Source: Bugulina stolonifera (Eukaryota > Bryozoa > Gymnolaemata > Cheilostomatida > Bugulidae). Taken from it: a stretch of DNA of 64,000 nt. Below the pieces are notes generated by a model. The model saw only the letters and a program-made list of their open reading frames with translations. It was not told the DNA's origin and did not search any database. The DNA is taken from the NCBI GenBank assembly GCA_935421135.1, contig OW285192.1, positions 13,347,501 to 13,411,500 on the forward strand, read 5' to 3'. Both the position numbers and the translations under genes were made by a program. This document shows, in pieces, positions 27,770-42,387 of the stretch (position 1 is its first letter; every line of letters starts with the position of its first letter).

Positions 27770-29354
27770 TGAATATCAGAGCTAAGGCTACACACATCAA
27801 ACAATTATATATTAATATAATATAGCACTTACAATACAGTATATAACAGCAGTGGATGTAGTTTCACTCTTATTAGTATTACTACATTTAGAAGTTGTGC
27901 CTCCTCTGCTGCTAGCTCATTGGCTATGCACTCTGACTACTCACATGTTGTTGGTGCTTTGGAAGAATTTTCTACTCGATTAAGCCCAGGATCTTATAGT
28001 TGGTGATTCTTGGGCTCTATCCCTTTAAAGTAACAGTACACGGTCCAATAAATCTTTAAAGTGACAGTACACAGTCCAACAAACCTTTAACGACATGTTA
28101 CTATGCACAAAACTAGTTACAATATTATTCTGTCTAATTATGATCTTAGAATTTTTATAATTTACTATCATGTGTGCTTGAGTTTTTACCTTATTCTACT
28201 GTGGAGAGTTTACCTTATTCTAATGTGCACATGCGTGTGTTCAATGTCAAATCCCTTTAAAGGGTGCATTAGCTTAACCCAAGGTCAGTTTAGGGTTGTA
28301 TGCTTACATTGATCTCTACCATATTTATCAGTAATACGTTTTATATTGCATGTACATGTATATCATTACAAGAATTCAAGTCAAGTGATTTTTGAAGAAA
28401 TATTGCCTTTGTGTACAATAATTAATAACTAGTATGTCTAGCTCTCCGCGCACTTTTTCAATTTTGTGAGGATAAGATTGAGAAACTTTTATAGAATCAA
28501 ATGGAGCGGTGTATCATTCAGTAGCTGGGGCATATCATTCAATTAGTTGTACTGCACTTTTGCTTATTGCTTGGAGTACACAATGTAGAATAATGTATTA
28601 ACAACTGTAACTATTTTCGCTTTCTAGTGATTGGTCATTTCACAAAGGCCCGTCTTGTAATCAAAAATAATCTAAACTTGAATTCACTTTATGAAAACAC
28701 AATTTTTATAACCATTTTTTTATAAATTTATAGTGTATTCAGTACTGCTATATATACAAAGAGATTGGATACATTGCTTGCTATGTAATACTAAAAATTA
28801 CCGATATAAACTCATTGACTGTAAGCATAGATATCTTTAAATAGTATTACGCTTATCAAAATGGTTTTACAAAGCAATTGTAAATATTAAATTTATGAAT
28901 ATACTATATGATTATTACTAATAGCATACTAATTATTTACAAAAATAAACTGATAAATTTCAAAATAATGTTGTAGAATATCTTTACATACAAATTGTAA
29001 CCTGAAATACAAAATATTTATAAATACTAATAGTATATTGTTGTTAGTGCACCTATAATCTAAATTTCACATGTAAAAGTTGCAATGTTAGATAAAGCTG
29101 AGAGAAAAACATGGTTTGAGATCCCTTCTTGCTAAAAACCCCACAATCTTAGAATAAGCAAGTTTGCAAAAATAAAATCAACTAGTTCAGCGTTCAGTAA
29201 TAATTTATTATGCATATCAGTTTTTACTTGCAAGCGTTAAGTTGAGATTTTTGGCATGTGGAGCAATTCAGCAAATGGGTGACATCGCAGAGTAGTTTAC
29301 GCTTTTTTGGTCATGGTGATAGTCAGGCAAGCTGATTGACAGTGGGTGAGAAAT
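27770..29354. other. Convergent 3' region between YAP and the VWA gene
   Basis: About 1.6 kb between two stop codons, AT-rich. It contains a 31-bp unit (CTTTAAAGTRACAGTACACR and so on) duplicated in tandem at 28023-28084. No coding exon or RNA gene seen. Confidence 0.4.
28023..28084. repeat. 31-bp tandem duplication
   Basis: Two copies of CTTTAAAGTRACAGTACACR plus GTCCAAYAAA in the 3' flank of YAP, 91% alike by eye. No known function. Confidence 0.8.
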
Positions 29355-32300
29355 TCAAGGGCAGATAATTGAGTAAAACTTTTGTTTTAGATCAGCTATT
29401 TCGGAATAGTCTGAGAGAGTGATCTTGTAGTTGGCTGTAGGTTGACTAGCAATTAGAGATATCTCATTGTCGTCTACTTCTTTACCTATGGCCACTGCAA
29501 CTATCTCTATACCAGCTTCTTTGGCTCTGTTTGCTGCAGCTATAGTTTGTTCAAAGTCAGGGGAGGCTCGGTCTAGTATGACTACTGCCAGGTTCCTTAT
29601 CTGCAATAGCAATAACACTACATCATCTCAACGAATAGTTTTGGAGTTACCTTCTCTATGCTATTTGCATACCATGGTAGTTATCCCTTCCTGCAGTTTT
29701 ACATTAATTGTTCTCTGATTAAATTGATGGAGGCTAGATTTCACATTGAGGTGGAATGTGAGATCCACAATCAGGTGGCGACTGATAGAGACTACAGCTG
29801 CTATACAGTATGCAAGGAAGCAACTTGCCCCAAATCATAATAATGGGGAACATAGGTCAATGATATTACAATAACATAGTTAGATGAAACAGTAGAGCTA
29901 TCAAACCTACGGTCTGTTTACTCTTATTCCTGTTTGCATACGTACCTCTGGTCGATCACCATTTTTCACCGTAAAACTATCGATAACCAACTGATTGAGA
30001 TAGTCTGCCGTACTCGGTATCACTTCATTTTTTGCAAAGTGATTAAGTATTTCTTCCTTAGTTTGATAGGTGTTCAAGTTAAATCCCAAGTCAAGGTCAC
30101 ATTGCTTGGGTATTAGACCAAATCGGAGCGAAGCATCCCTAAAACCGAAAAGATAACATGTTCAATACAAATCGTACTATGCTATCTAACATTATGTTTG
30201 AAGCACATCTCATAGCCTATAGATTTAATGGTTGTAGATTTATACAAGATATTTGCCTGAGCTAATAAGTAGTATGAACAATAGTCATGAGCTCAAAAGT
30301 TATAAAATTCAAGATATACCATGTTTTTAGTGGTAAGAATTGCTGGAGTTTTTCTCTCTTTGTATGCAAGTTGGCACAACTCTCAATAACAATAAAAGGT
30401 TGTCCAGTGTAAGAACTGCCAAAATATTATCAACATGGTACTGACTACTTACCCAACAAATGTGTTTTTATCAGATATGATCTTTTCCACCATTGATAAA
30501 GCTGGCATTGTACCAGAAGGATTTTGTGATGCTGATCCAAGCACAAACATGACATCAGATTTAAAGTTTATGGAGCACACTAAAATTAAATAAACTTTAT
30601 TAGATATTGTAAATACGATAACATAATACAAAGCAATTACTAGCAGATAGGAAATAAGAACAAATAATAATAACAATATTACCTCATGTCAGTGATTATT
30701 TGTGATGATGTTTGGAGTTATCTTATCTATTTTATGCAAGTGAACACAACTCTTAATACAATGGTTTCATGAAAGGGGTAATAAGGGCCATTTTCTAAGC
30801 TCTTCTTTGTACAAGTTGGTAATAATGACCATATTATTTATTACTAGGCGTTCAGCTCCTTATTAACTACGATTTGTAGACAGCAATTGAATTTATACAA
30901 GTATGTAACACAGGTCTATATGAGCAATTACATGTATATGCAACCTACCTCCTACAGGATTTCCCTGAACTTTGCAGGTTGACGTAACGAGTCGATCTAC
31001 AAGAGCTTCCCCCAAATCACTGAATGAGTCTACAGTAAACACATGACTCTCTGATGGCTGTGAGGATATTGATTCAATCTCCTCCCACTTTATCTAAAAC
31101 ATAAAATGTTATAATAATTCAAGAATAATAGTAATAATAATTATATTGTTTCATTATTTTTTTAGAGGATCTTCCATGTGATCTTACATCATGTGCTAAA
31201 AATTAAAAGATGTAATCATCGGAGAATACTTCATAATTTTCCTTCAAGCTGTTTTATCCTACAGCTATCGCTATGCAACTTTACCCTGGACTCCTGCCAA
31301 TATTCTAATCTATTTATGTCAGTTGAAATGCTACCCCCCCCCCCCCCCCCCCCCCCCCTAGTCATTGGGTTCATTTGAAAGTAATACTGGTAAAAGATCA
31401 TCAAATTAATGTTGTGGTTGTTATTTAAGGAATTTTTTTCGACTAGATATAGTATTTCGTGAGATATAATTTCTCTGAATGAGGCTAAAAATAAGGTGAA
31501 TATGTCTTTTTTGTTTAGCTTGGAATGACATTGACCTATATGCACATGACTTGTGTGTTCTATGAGAAGGAACTGGTTGATTGCCATCATCAGTATCACA
31601 TATCCAGATAGTACAAATTAATTTAATCATTTTTAGTACAATAGAAAAGTGCATTCCAAAAAAGGCTACATGCACATGTATATCTTATATCGAGTCAAAT
31701 CAGAGTCAATATATAAATATACATTGATATTTTTGGTGTCAAAATACAGCCAAAAATAAAATCTTTACTTGGAGAAGAATCAAAATATGAAAATACAAGT
31801 AGTTAATTGTATACATACAGTATTATCAAGAAAAAATCCTGATTCCATAACTTCGACAACATTGATATAGGCGACGTTGGCAAGTGCAGTGCTGTATATC
31901 AAATGTCCAAAAAGTACCAGTATTTTTGTTTAATTTTGCAATAATTGGGTAACTGAATTTTTCTCAGGGGCCCGTCAGAACACTCATGTCATGCTATATT
32001 TGGAGTATGCCCCCATAATATATGATATTATTAGTGTTAGTCTAATACCAGTATGATAACTGCAAATATAGATATTGTTGGATGTTGTCAATAATGGATA
32101 CTACTGATTACCAAGGAACTATGGGTTGCATTTCAAGTATAAATGGTCTTGTATCTAGTTTTATAAATGAGCACACATTTAATTGTCATCACTTCTTCGT
32201 TGAGTTTTCTAGAGGACCTGACCTACATGCAGCTCAAATAATGTACAACAAGAACCTAGATAATGCTATCTTCCTCAGTGGAAAATGGCTTCTTTTAAGA

Positions 32301-35300
32301 ACAAAATGTTGTTATATTGTTTTCAATGATATTATGATAAACATCATGTCGATTTAGTTTCAAAAATTGCTGAACTATAGAGTACCCCCTCCTTAACTGC
32401 GCTGTTTACACAGTGCTTAAGGCTATGTGAGAAATTAAGAGATGATTAAGACTGAATACTAATCTGCAGATGTTGAAAAAGATAAACCCTGGCTAATTAT
32501 TTGTTGTGAGTGAAGGTATTTACATTAAACTAACAACAAACAATACAGATTAAATCTCAATTTATCTTTCAGCAATTAGATGCTATGATGACTGAGGGGT
32601 TTGTTTATGTGCACAGAATTGACTCTGTTGGCCAGAATGGACAATATTTTAATTCATGAACAGATGGAACTCGACTAGCATCACTCTCCCAAAACAACCC
32701 CCTCAATGATAACTACATACTACCAGTTTTAGACACACTAGAGACAACTCCAAAGGTTTTGCACCATTTGACCTGAGTGAATAGTCTCTCGCGCGCTACT
32801 TCTACATCCAGGTTACTTACATTGTTACTGACTGCGATGACGAAAATGGTGACATTCTCTTTGCGAAGTAGCTGTGCTTGGTGACTGGTCAGCTTGGGAT
32901 ACCAGCTAGCGCCATCTGTGATAAGCACAACAATCTTTGGAACACCTTCACGTCCTTCACTAAACACTTTGTGGCGAACGTGTTTCAGTGCCATGTCTGT
33001 TCTTGTACCTACGAAAGGGTCAAGGCTAAGCAGTTAACTAATTGTCAAGAGAGTAGTCAAGCAATTATCAAATTTAACATCTTTTACTAAGCAAATAATC
33101 CAGGGTCCAAAAAGGCTCAAACATTCTAGGACCCAACTAAGTCCCAGGTTACTGAATACCCAATTATCATGCTATAATGATGCCTTTTCTGATAAAATAT
33201 GGAATTGATTAGCAGACAAGAAATTGTTTTTTATTGACAGTTAACTAATGTTTGTGTATGTGATTTGTTTCAGCTGGTACTGGGGTACATTGGAAGCGAT
33301 AGCTAAGTACAGACGTGCGCTGTCAGGTGTATACAATGAGTGCAAGTGTTCCAATAAATGTGGAAGAGAAACCAAAGAGAAGTTCAGCATTTTTTAATGG
33401 ATTTCCCTAGTTAAATACAAATATTGCTTAAAGTTGCGAAAATAGTGCAGTTGTGATGACTATAGGTAGTGTAAAAACTGCAAGAGTTTTAGCGTAAATA
33501 TTTAGAGCTATAGTGTGACGCACTAATGCTTATTTATACACAAACGACTGAGTTTTGTAAAAATTCCATGGATTGCTCAAATATGAATCGGAAATATTAG
33601 TGGCTTGAACCTTTAAGTAAATACTTGAAACTGTCTCTAAATATTGAGATGCATGGAGAGGTCACTCCCTGCTATCAAATGGACTGTGATGAAGCTATGT
33701 CCACACTACAAGTCGATCTACTAAGGATGACTTGGCATAATTCTTATAGATATTAGCATAGTCAACAAAATATGCCACAATTGTTGCATAATGAAGGACG
33801 CTTGCGTATGTACATGTATATACAACTGTATGTGGCAATGGAAACAACTTTCATAATTTTGGAATGCAAATTGTATAATATTATGTATTCCTTAAAGTCT
33901 CCCACACTATTTTTTATCAATGTGAATTTATCAACATTGTCCAAAGTAGCATATTTTCTCACTGCTCTATACTAAGATTTCATCAGTTTCTCGCTTGTAA
34001 GTTTAAAAATATATTCTGTGAAACTTAATACCTAGTTTTTAGGGGTCTAACTCTAGTGTAGAATCGCAAGGGCATCATACACTACTATTGCCTTTGAGGT
34101 GTGAAATCTAATCTATTCAATCTTGATGATGAAATGAAAGTGAAACTAAATTTTTAAAATAATTGTGTTACTAAGGCTAAGTGCACGTAGGCTACTAGAT
34201 CCCCAAAGCCCGATTTCAACATTCAAGGTATTCGGATTACGAAACACAATACTGTGAAGGCCTAAGGTAATTCCTTATAAGGGCATTTATTACAGCAATG
34301 CTTTGCGCAAACCATAACGTCATTAGGGCCTAAAGCGTGAATAACGGTGAAAAGATGGTATTAGCTTTCATTGGGAGTACATATTTTAGCCCGATTTTAC
34401 ATGAACAGATTTTTTTAAAGCGCTCTAGTCTAAACTTACATTGTAGCTGCAGTTAAGGAGCAAAAAAATTATAAAAGCAATAATATACATAACTATGGTC
34501 TAGATATCATATCTAAGGCTATCATGGCCTATAACAAGTTAACCTTGATACAGATCAAACACTATAAACTTCATAACGAATTATTATCGCCTAAGGCCCA
34601 AAAAATTAACACTCCTTCTTTAAGTTTTCATGAAAAGGACAAAATGCATTCTATTAGTAACCAATCTGCAACATTTACCCTGTATGAGATATCTTAAATA
34701 GTATCATAGCGGAGGAACTTGATCTATTCTACTGAGGCTATAGGATGCTCTAATACCAGACATACCTCCCCTCCTTTGGTCAATCCTACTAATAGCTTTA
34801 CGGACATCTCGTTCATTCTTGTAATCAGTCAATGAGAACCTGTGGGTGACCTTGTCCGAGTATGTAATGGCTGCCACCCTCGTGTCCTCCAGACCGATGT
34901 CAAAGCTTGCCGTTAAGTTGCTTATGAACTGCCTTAGTATTTTAAAATGAACCGGCCAGATGCTCGATGACTCATCAATGACAAATGCAATGTCGGCGGG
35001 TTTTCCCGGGCACACTAAAACAAATGCGATCGCATCAATCTATCCTGAATATATTATGTAATATAATCATATATGCCAGAATAATTTGTTGTATTATCTT
35101 AAAATACATATCATGTTATCGCATTTAATTTAACAACAACCTTAGTCTATTTCTTATTGGTATATTGATGACTGAAACATTGACATGTATTCAGTGTTTA
35201 ATACGTCAGGTTGAACAAATGAGTTTTTATATCCAGTATAATATATTACGATAATGTGTATTTTATTTGACATTTCCTGTTTGTAGGGGTTATATAGCCC

Positions 35301-36414
35301 TTGTTAGAAAAATTCTGTTTGCTCACTAAAAGGTTTTCATAGAAACTAGATTATGGTGGCCAAGGTAAAACACTTGAGTCAAATATAATAGAGAATAGGC
35401 TGATGAATTTAAGCCAGTAACAGCCCCTGTAACCATGGTAACCAGAGTGAACAGGATGTCACCATGTTCTATTCCCACTTCACTTGAATGGTACCTAATA
35501 GTGCTGGCAATGACAGACGTGGTCTGAGCAACAATGATAAGGGATATATTGGTGGTGATAAAACAGTACATCTGTTGCTACAACATTACATACTACACTT
35601 AGCTCGTTGATTATTAGAAACGTGTCAAAGTGACTTTTATCAGCTGTGATAAAAATACAAGATTTATTATTTGGCAAAGGCAACAGTTTGTTTGAACCAG
35701 TTTTTGTGCTCTCACACTTCATTATCTAGTGCATGTAATGTATACCACAATGTGTTATATTTATATAAACATGTACATTTGTAGGCCTACTTGAATCAAT
35801 CAGTATTGACCATAATTATACTGTGAACATCAAGTTTAAAAATTTAGTTTAGCAAATCTTGTGACAAATTAGTCGATGTTTAGAAAACTGAGTTCTTTAT
35901 ATACATGCACTTTGGTAAATATTTTTGGAATTCAATTATTTGAGACCTACATTATTATGAGAAACATAATAGGCTAACAGGTAAACCGTAAATCAAGCCT
36001 TAGTTTTTAGCATCTTGGTATATCAAATAAAAACCTATAAAATATACATACGGTATAACTTACCCTTTGTAAGTGCACCATGAACTGTATTTGCTGCCAA
36101 CGTCAGCTGTAAGAGAGTAATTAACAGATAAAACTTTTTCTATCATTTGGAAGTTCTTGATGCAAGAAAAAAACGTTAAACATCATTAGCAAAATACATT
36201 GTAAATAGCTATAGTGTTTTCTGTACTTTAGATATAATGTAGTGAAGACATTGATCAGCATCTGAAAACCTACAAAGTGTACATGCACCCCACAACACAA
36301 ATGTAATATACATGTACATGCACTATATTATACATACACAGACAATGTACTGTACATTGTACTTACCACTAATAGTGACATACACAGGCTGCAGGTTCTT
36401 CCACTAATTTCCAT
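29355..36414 (-). CDS. Secreted protein with two von Willebrand factor A domains (8 exons, 412 aa)
   Basis: Probably an extracellular adhesion or matrix protein. Exons in gene order: 36414-36367, 36106-36064, 35014-34766, 33008-32821, 31093-30949, 30579-30453, 30138-29946, 29600-29355; 1,239 nt, phases consistent. The first two exons give MEISGRTCSLCMSLLV and LTLAANTVHGALTKG, a likely signal sequence. VWA1 runs from C32 (CPGKPADIAFVIDESSSIWP) through GTRTDMAL and VVLITDGAS to VTSTC. It keeps the metal-site (MIDAS) motif D44-x-S46-x-S48, the Thr loop and the ITDG aspartate. VWA2 runs from C226 (VCSINFKSDVMFVLGSAS) to the C-terminal SIICP. There the DxSxS positions read GxAxQ. Each domain is bracketed by a cysteine pair. 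No other domain or membrane anchor seen. Two-VWA proteins of this size resemble parts of matrilins and collagen VI; a precise orthologue is not claimed. The 1.76-kb intron 33009-34765 and the 1.7-kb intron 31094-32820 hold no other gene that I can see. Confidence 0.88.
31334..31358. repeat. Run of 25 C residues
   Basis: Uninterrupted homopolymer of 25 C on the + strand (G run on the sense strand of the VWA gene), in the intron between exons 32821 and 31093. Its exact length may be unreliable in an assembly. Confidence 0.9.
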
Positions 36415-39400
36415 GCTTGTGTTGATTTAACTATCTGAATAGATACCTTATATTCGTCTGAAGTGTATTAAGTGTTTTCTAATTCAGCTATAAAGTTATT
36501 GATACTCTGTATTTCTAAATCGTTGATGAATTTGGTGAAGTTGATGTTCTCTTCTGTGCTAGAATGTTGATTATGATGTTGATCAACACGTGAAATGGTT
36601 TATAAAGGCAGTGCCTTCCGTCTCTACTTGCACTGTTTACATTCCTGTTGCTTTCGGCCAATCAGAAATAACCCTGTCAAGTGTGTTACAATAGATCTCT
36701 TTAGCTTATGTATTTTAACACTTTAGAAGGGGTGGTATATGTAGCCACACACACTTCAATGTATGTGAGAACAAGTTTTCAGACTACACTAAAATTAATC
36801 TATTTAGGGAAGATATAGTATTTCGGAAATATTAGTCAAGAGTTGTAGTAGTATTTCAGATGACTAATCGTCACATTCCAACGCTTAACGTCAGCAGCTG
36901 ACAAATGATAGGGTAGTTTTTGCTACCTAAATAAGTCATTTATTAGATGAAACATCAAAACTTTGAAAATTGATACAAGTTGAAGGTGTAAATACTAAAT
37001 GGTACAAGTTATGTATGGTAGTGGATCCTATAACAATCATATTTATGTATATTATGTGTTGGAGGGCGTATGATTTCAAGGCATATTTAGTGTTATAATT
37101 ATAAGATATGTGAAGCAAGTCCTACAGCTAAAGTTTGGTGCAACAAAATATTCAGCATATTCAAAAACTATCGAAAGCCTATGATCGCTGTATTGTGGTG
37201 AAACAAAACAAAGCTCTGAGGTAGGTTACTTATTAGTTATCGACTTGTTGTGTAAGAGTTACTAGGTCTAGCAAGAGACAACTTCGAGACTCTACAATAG
37301 GCCACCCCACTCTTTGAATGTTAGCTATGTTGGGATCCATGCTACTATGTGCAAAATATAGAACTAGGGCGTGCAGAGGTTTCGAGAATGCTGGTTTGAA
37401 ATACTGTACATTGTACGGCAAATGTGCCTCACCAAATGTCTCACATCCACACAAAGAATCATTAGATGACTGTATGCTTTGTTCCTCTAATCAAATGGCT
37501 TTTGGAAACCAACTATCTTTTTATGCAATATTATGTATGTTTTATGTAGCATTTAGCAAAAGAAGATATACGAGTATAATGTTTTTGTATGTTAGGTTGG
37601 ACAACAGAGACATACATACATTGTGAATTACAATGCACAATATAATATTATCTTACAAGTTTTCCATCTAATCTCACTTGAAGAAAAAAACAGAATCAGA
37701 GGTGTTTAGCCCGTGGCACTTTACACACAATATTTAGCCCAAATTCTTTTTTAAACAATAACACCGCATTTCTTACATTCAATAGATTACATCTTTGATT
37801 ATAGTATTATATTACAGCTCAATTCATCTCACAGCAATGCAGGTAGGAATATACTGCATGTATAAATACGTTTATATTTAGAATATAATTGCATTCTCAC
37901 TGATGTTATAGGACATTCCTGCACTAAGATGAGTTTTCAAAACGGTTAGGATATGAGTAATGTGGATCATAATAGCAAGCAGTGCGAGACACCCGACTCA
38001 TATGTAGGTGGTAATGTTAGACCCCCTTCCCCTACATCTAAAATTAACAATTATTAACAATCCGTCCTTTATTATGTAATTCACTGAGTAGTATGGCAGA
38101 GAGAATCCATCATCCGACACAGATTAAATTAACGGGTGGGGTGTTCTATATGCCCCATAGCTGGATGATGCCTGTAAACCTAATTTAGCTTTTGTAAGTT
38201 GGACTCAGTTCTGGCAAGTGATGCCTAAGGAAACAAGCCTAAATCTATGGAATTGATCCACTATTCTAAGGGTAGATAACTCTCATGAGTTTGCCGAGCA
38301 ATTGCATACAATATCAGCATAATAATCCCATATTATACAATATTATATTGGCCTATAATTCATGTATTATGCATTATATGTTAGTTTACATAGTCTATTA
38401 CTATCGCTGGTCAACAAAAGTTCATAAGTTACATAACTTAAATTCGCTGTACATAATGCAACATTAACATATACATGTACCTTGACAATTTACATGAAAG
38501 ATATTCCAAGAAAAGAGAATAATTACATTAGGTATATTAAATCATTGTCACAGGAAGGTAATTAATCAGTTTGTCTGGGAAGACTGAAATCGTTCCCAAG
38601 AATACCTCCAGCGGAGGAGGTCTGAATCCAGACGTCCAGATTCCAGACAGTCATATCCGGGTTTCATCATGCAACCTTGTAGCCTCGGCTAGGTCAAGGT
38701 GGGTATGTATGATTGTTTGTTAAATTTAGACTGAGAGTCTGCGCCTCAGCCCAAGTTCTATGCTTAATCATCTAAAAGCCCACCCATTATTTAGGGGAGC
38801 TTGGAGATTGGATCTAAATCTTTAGAGTCACAAGTAAGATATACATGTACATGTATATAATATATTCACATCTATTTATTTACATTTAGTGTAGAGCACA
38901 ATAAATATTGTCAATATATTTACACAACCTAACACTTTTGTGTAATTGTGAATGTAAATTATTCACATTTACAATGTTTATATAACATATTCTATATGTA
39001 CATGACTGTGTATCTATGGAAAGGCACTAATATGCACATTCACATGATTTTACACATGATTTTATCTGGTCAATTTGATAACAAAACTGTTATGAACAGG
39101 ATATCATAGAATTCACTAGAAGACCATGGAACTTTGCCCACTTGTAGAAAATAGCAATTAACTTATTGGTATTAAATTATCCCCAGCTACTGTATATTAC
39201 ATAACACATATACATTCATGTCTGCTAAACCATTCGTATATCATATACTGTTTAGTACAGGATATACCTGTGTTATTTATGGAAAGGAAACAATATATAC
39301 AGTGTACGAACTGTAGCATTCCACTTTTGTGATTCACTCATTTTATTGTAAACTGTGACAAATGCACACCTAATGGTGGTGGCACACGTTGTTTTGTCAC

Positions 39401-42387
39401 ATGTTATAGACTGTTGGAGGAATAGTTAACTGAATTCTTGCGTTTATGTTCTGCTATTAAGGTATTAAGGTGATAGACAGGTAACTGTTGCTGCCTCAAT
39501 AACTGTCAGCAATGAAATTTATTGCTAGGCATAACTTTGTGTCAGCAGTATTGATATACAACGTACTTAAAATACATGAACACTGTAAACTGTTGCTCAG
39601 GTGTGATTAGCCAAGTAGAAATTGATTTATCACAACGGAAATCGTGTAATGTTGAATTTGTCTTGTTTGATCAGGCAAAGTCATGAATAATTGGAATTTT
39701 TCTACGTCCTAAAATTATAAAAAAGCTATAAATTAGCCTTAATAAAATAAGACAACTTTTGGCTATTTTATTCTTTAATGATTTGAAAATGTTAACGTGG
39801 GCTAAGGGGTTTTAAGATGTCAAGAAATGATATCACCATCATTAATAATTTGCTTTAACCTTTTCGAAACCTACTCATTAATTACATTCATTTTTCCTTC
39901 CATTTTCGGCAGTTATACTGATAATAAGATTATCATGATCAACACTATTTGATATTATTATTCTCCATGTTGCAATCTAGTAAATTTTTGCAAGTGGAAA
40001 TTTGCAGCATGCTGTTTTGTCAATCACATTCTTCACAACTATGCATGTACATTCCATAAGTGTTGTAAATGGAGCCAGAGAACTTGCTAGCACTTGATTG
40101 ACACCTGCTGAAGATGCCACAGAAGTGTGCGCTATCTATCACTACCCAATACCAGATTATTAATAATTAGACAAAGAGCATCTAAGTTACAGCAAAAGGT
40201 GATTATGCAACCTTTACTAAGTTTAGAATGTTTTTTATAACAGAACAGAGCCAACTGGGGGAAAGGGCACATGTTCCAACTGTCAAACTGCATTATACAG
40301 TATTTACATGTGCATGTATTGTAGGATAAGTGCAGTCATTAGACTGGTTTCTACAGGTATCTGGCACATGTATGGTTTTTATTGTTTTGCTCTTCACTCT
40401 TCCAAATATAATAGCTACGTGCTATTTTAGGAATGTGTATTTCCAAACAAAATCATTTTCATCGATCAACAGAAGTTATAAATGTATATCGTTGCTCGCC
40501 TGTATGTCCTAAAAGAAATATCTCTGGAAACTTGAGTATAAATTGGAAATAACATATAGTGCTAAATTTGCTCCAATTTCCTTTCAGCTATCAAGGATTT
40601 TTAGACTGTTAGAACTATGATGATGATGATGTTAGACATTTCAGTAAGTTTGAGACTATGAACAGGAATGCTCCACTGATATACGTATAGCTGCAATCAT
40701 GAGCAATTCATTGCGACAACATAATCAAGCAAGGAATTCTATAATGCAATATAAGCCAATTACAGGATTTACAAATATTTTCTCCCCCATGTATAGGAAA
40801 CACAAAGAGACCCTTTTGTGGAGATTGTTTTATTTCAAATCATCACAGGAAGTATATCCTACTCTCAGGTCAGCAATTATTTATCCTAATCTGGTTGTTT
40901 ATCCTTCTGTTTATGTTTGATCAATATCACTTACCACAGTTAAGTGTATTACAGTAAACAAATGATGTAACAAAATGCTGTTATTGTTCCCTACTGCCTT
41001 ATTTTAGTATAATCTTAGGTTACAGTAATCTCTAATATATACATGTACATGTGTAATGAGTATAATATATAGAATAGAGATTATGAGGTTTTTTGTCAAA
41101 TAATAGAAGCTATACTAACATAGCCTCCTAACATAGCCATAAATTTAAAGACCTGCAATAGGGGAGGAAGGGGAATAAATAAGAACGCTGCAGAGCAGAT
41201 CCCAGGTTAAGTTTCACTCAGTCTGGTAGCTTTCAGTTACTACAGCCAGGAGAGAGCTGAACAATATTATATGACGAGCACATAATCCGTTATTCTGTAT
41301 TCCATACAACATAAAATGGACCGATTTATTTTCTTACAACATCATTCTAACATGGTGGTCTGTAGGCAATTAATAGTCAAAAGGAATAGATTGCTATGAA
41401 GGTTTCATGTATATACAGTATGTTCATGTATATGTGGGAAACGTTACTCATCACTGAACACCAAGGTTGTACAGAAGTCTAGTGGAGAGGTTTGGACAGA
41501 TTTGAGACTGAGACAAGCAGGTTTGGTATAACACATGGACAAAATTTTCTTCTCCAGTTTTGGCTATGAATCAAAGCCTAAACTGTATACTATCTTACCT
41601 AGCCTGAGCAGGACATGTGAGGGTGATGTTGAATTGCCTGGATGTATGTATTATTGATGGGGAATCAACATAAAGGAGAATCACTGCCAAATTGTACCTT
41701 CATACTATAATGCATTGTTCAACAATTTATTTTAAACAAACTGATTTTTTAGAATATTGCATCTGTTGTTTACAGAATTTCAATAAACCATTAGCCGTCA
41801 TCCAATACAATATTTATACTGCAAATCATAACAAGTATAAACAATTGTATTACACGAACACTACCTTGTTTTTCCTGGATTAATCCATCCCCAACTGATC
41901 GATATTCTGACCTTGCTGTGACCGTAACCTTGTTGCTTAAAAAGGTGTGTCTGTGTTGTACAATGTACATGTATATTTGCATTTGTACTTACCAGAGATT
42001 GACATTGACGGTGTCAAATAATAAAAACTGCCTGTAAAAAGTCACGTAAGACCATTCTAACAGTAATATTTGCTTTTTCCATTGTTCGAGAACTTATATA
42101 TTAATTGTGTACACGTCATGCACTTTCTGTTAGGTAAGCACAATATAAATATTCTACTACTATTAGGTAAGGCGCCTGGTAACAATAACATGATAAATGA
42201 GTTGATATAGCCTCAAATTCAAAAGTCCCTGGACAATATACTAGATGAACGATACCTTTTCTTCTTTAGATGTTCTCATCAAAATAATAATGGCGAATTT
42301 GTTTTGTCCCAAATTGAACCATATTTATTTCCAATATACCACTACCACAGTTACAGTTGCATCTACAGATTAGAGCTGTATTCTACA
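36415..42387. other. Gene-poor interval of about 6 kb
   Basis: Between the start of the VWA gene and the 3' end of the astacin gene. I find no exon with recognisable protein similarity, no tRNA-like fold and no large repeat. It holds short TACATGTACATG runs (near 36310, 38841 and 41040). A GC-richer patch at about 38600-38700 has short inverted segments and could be a decayed element. The open frame at 37318-37626 has no recognised content. The VWA gene promoter should lie at the left end. Confidence 0.4.

Noticed and set aside
32082..32357. 91-aa + strand open frame in a VWA-gene intron
   Set aside because: No recognisable domain, no splice partner and AT-rich composition like its surroundings.
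32724..32820. Extension of VWA exon 4 beyond 32821
   Set aside because: A strong GTAAGT donor at 32815-32820 gives phase 0 and restores the expected VWA strand order with the next exon; the longer reading breaks phase.
37318..37626. 102-aa cysteine-containing + strand frame
   Set aside because: No signal peptide, family pattern or neighbouring exon; an opposite-strand frame is equally long.
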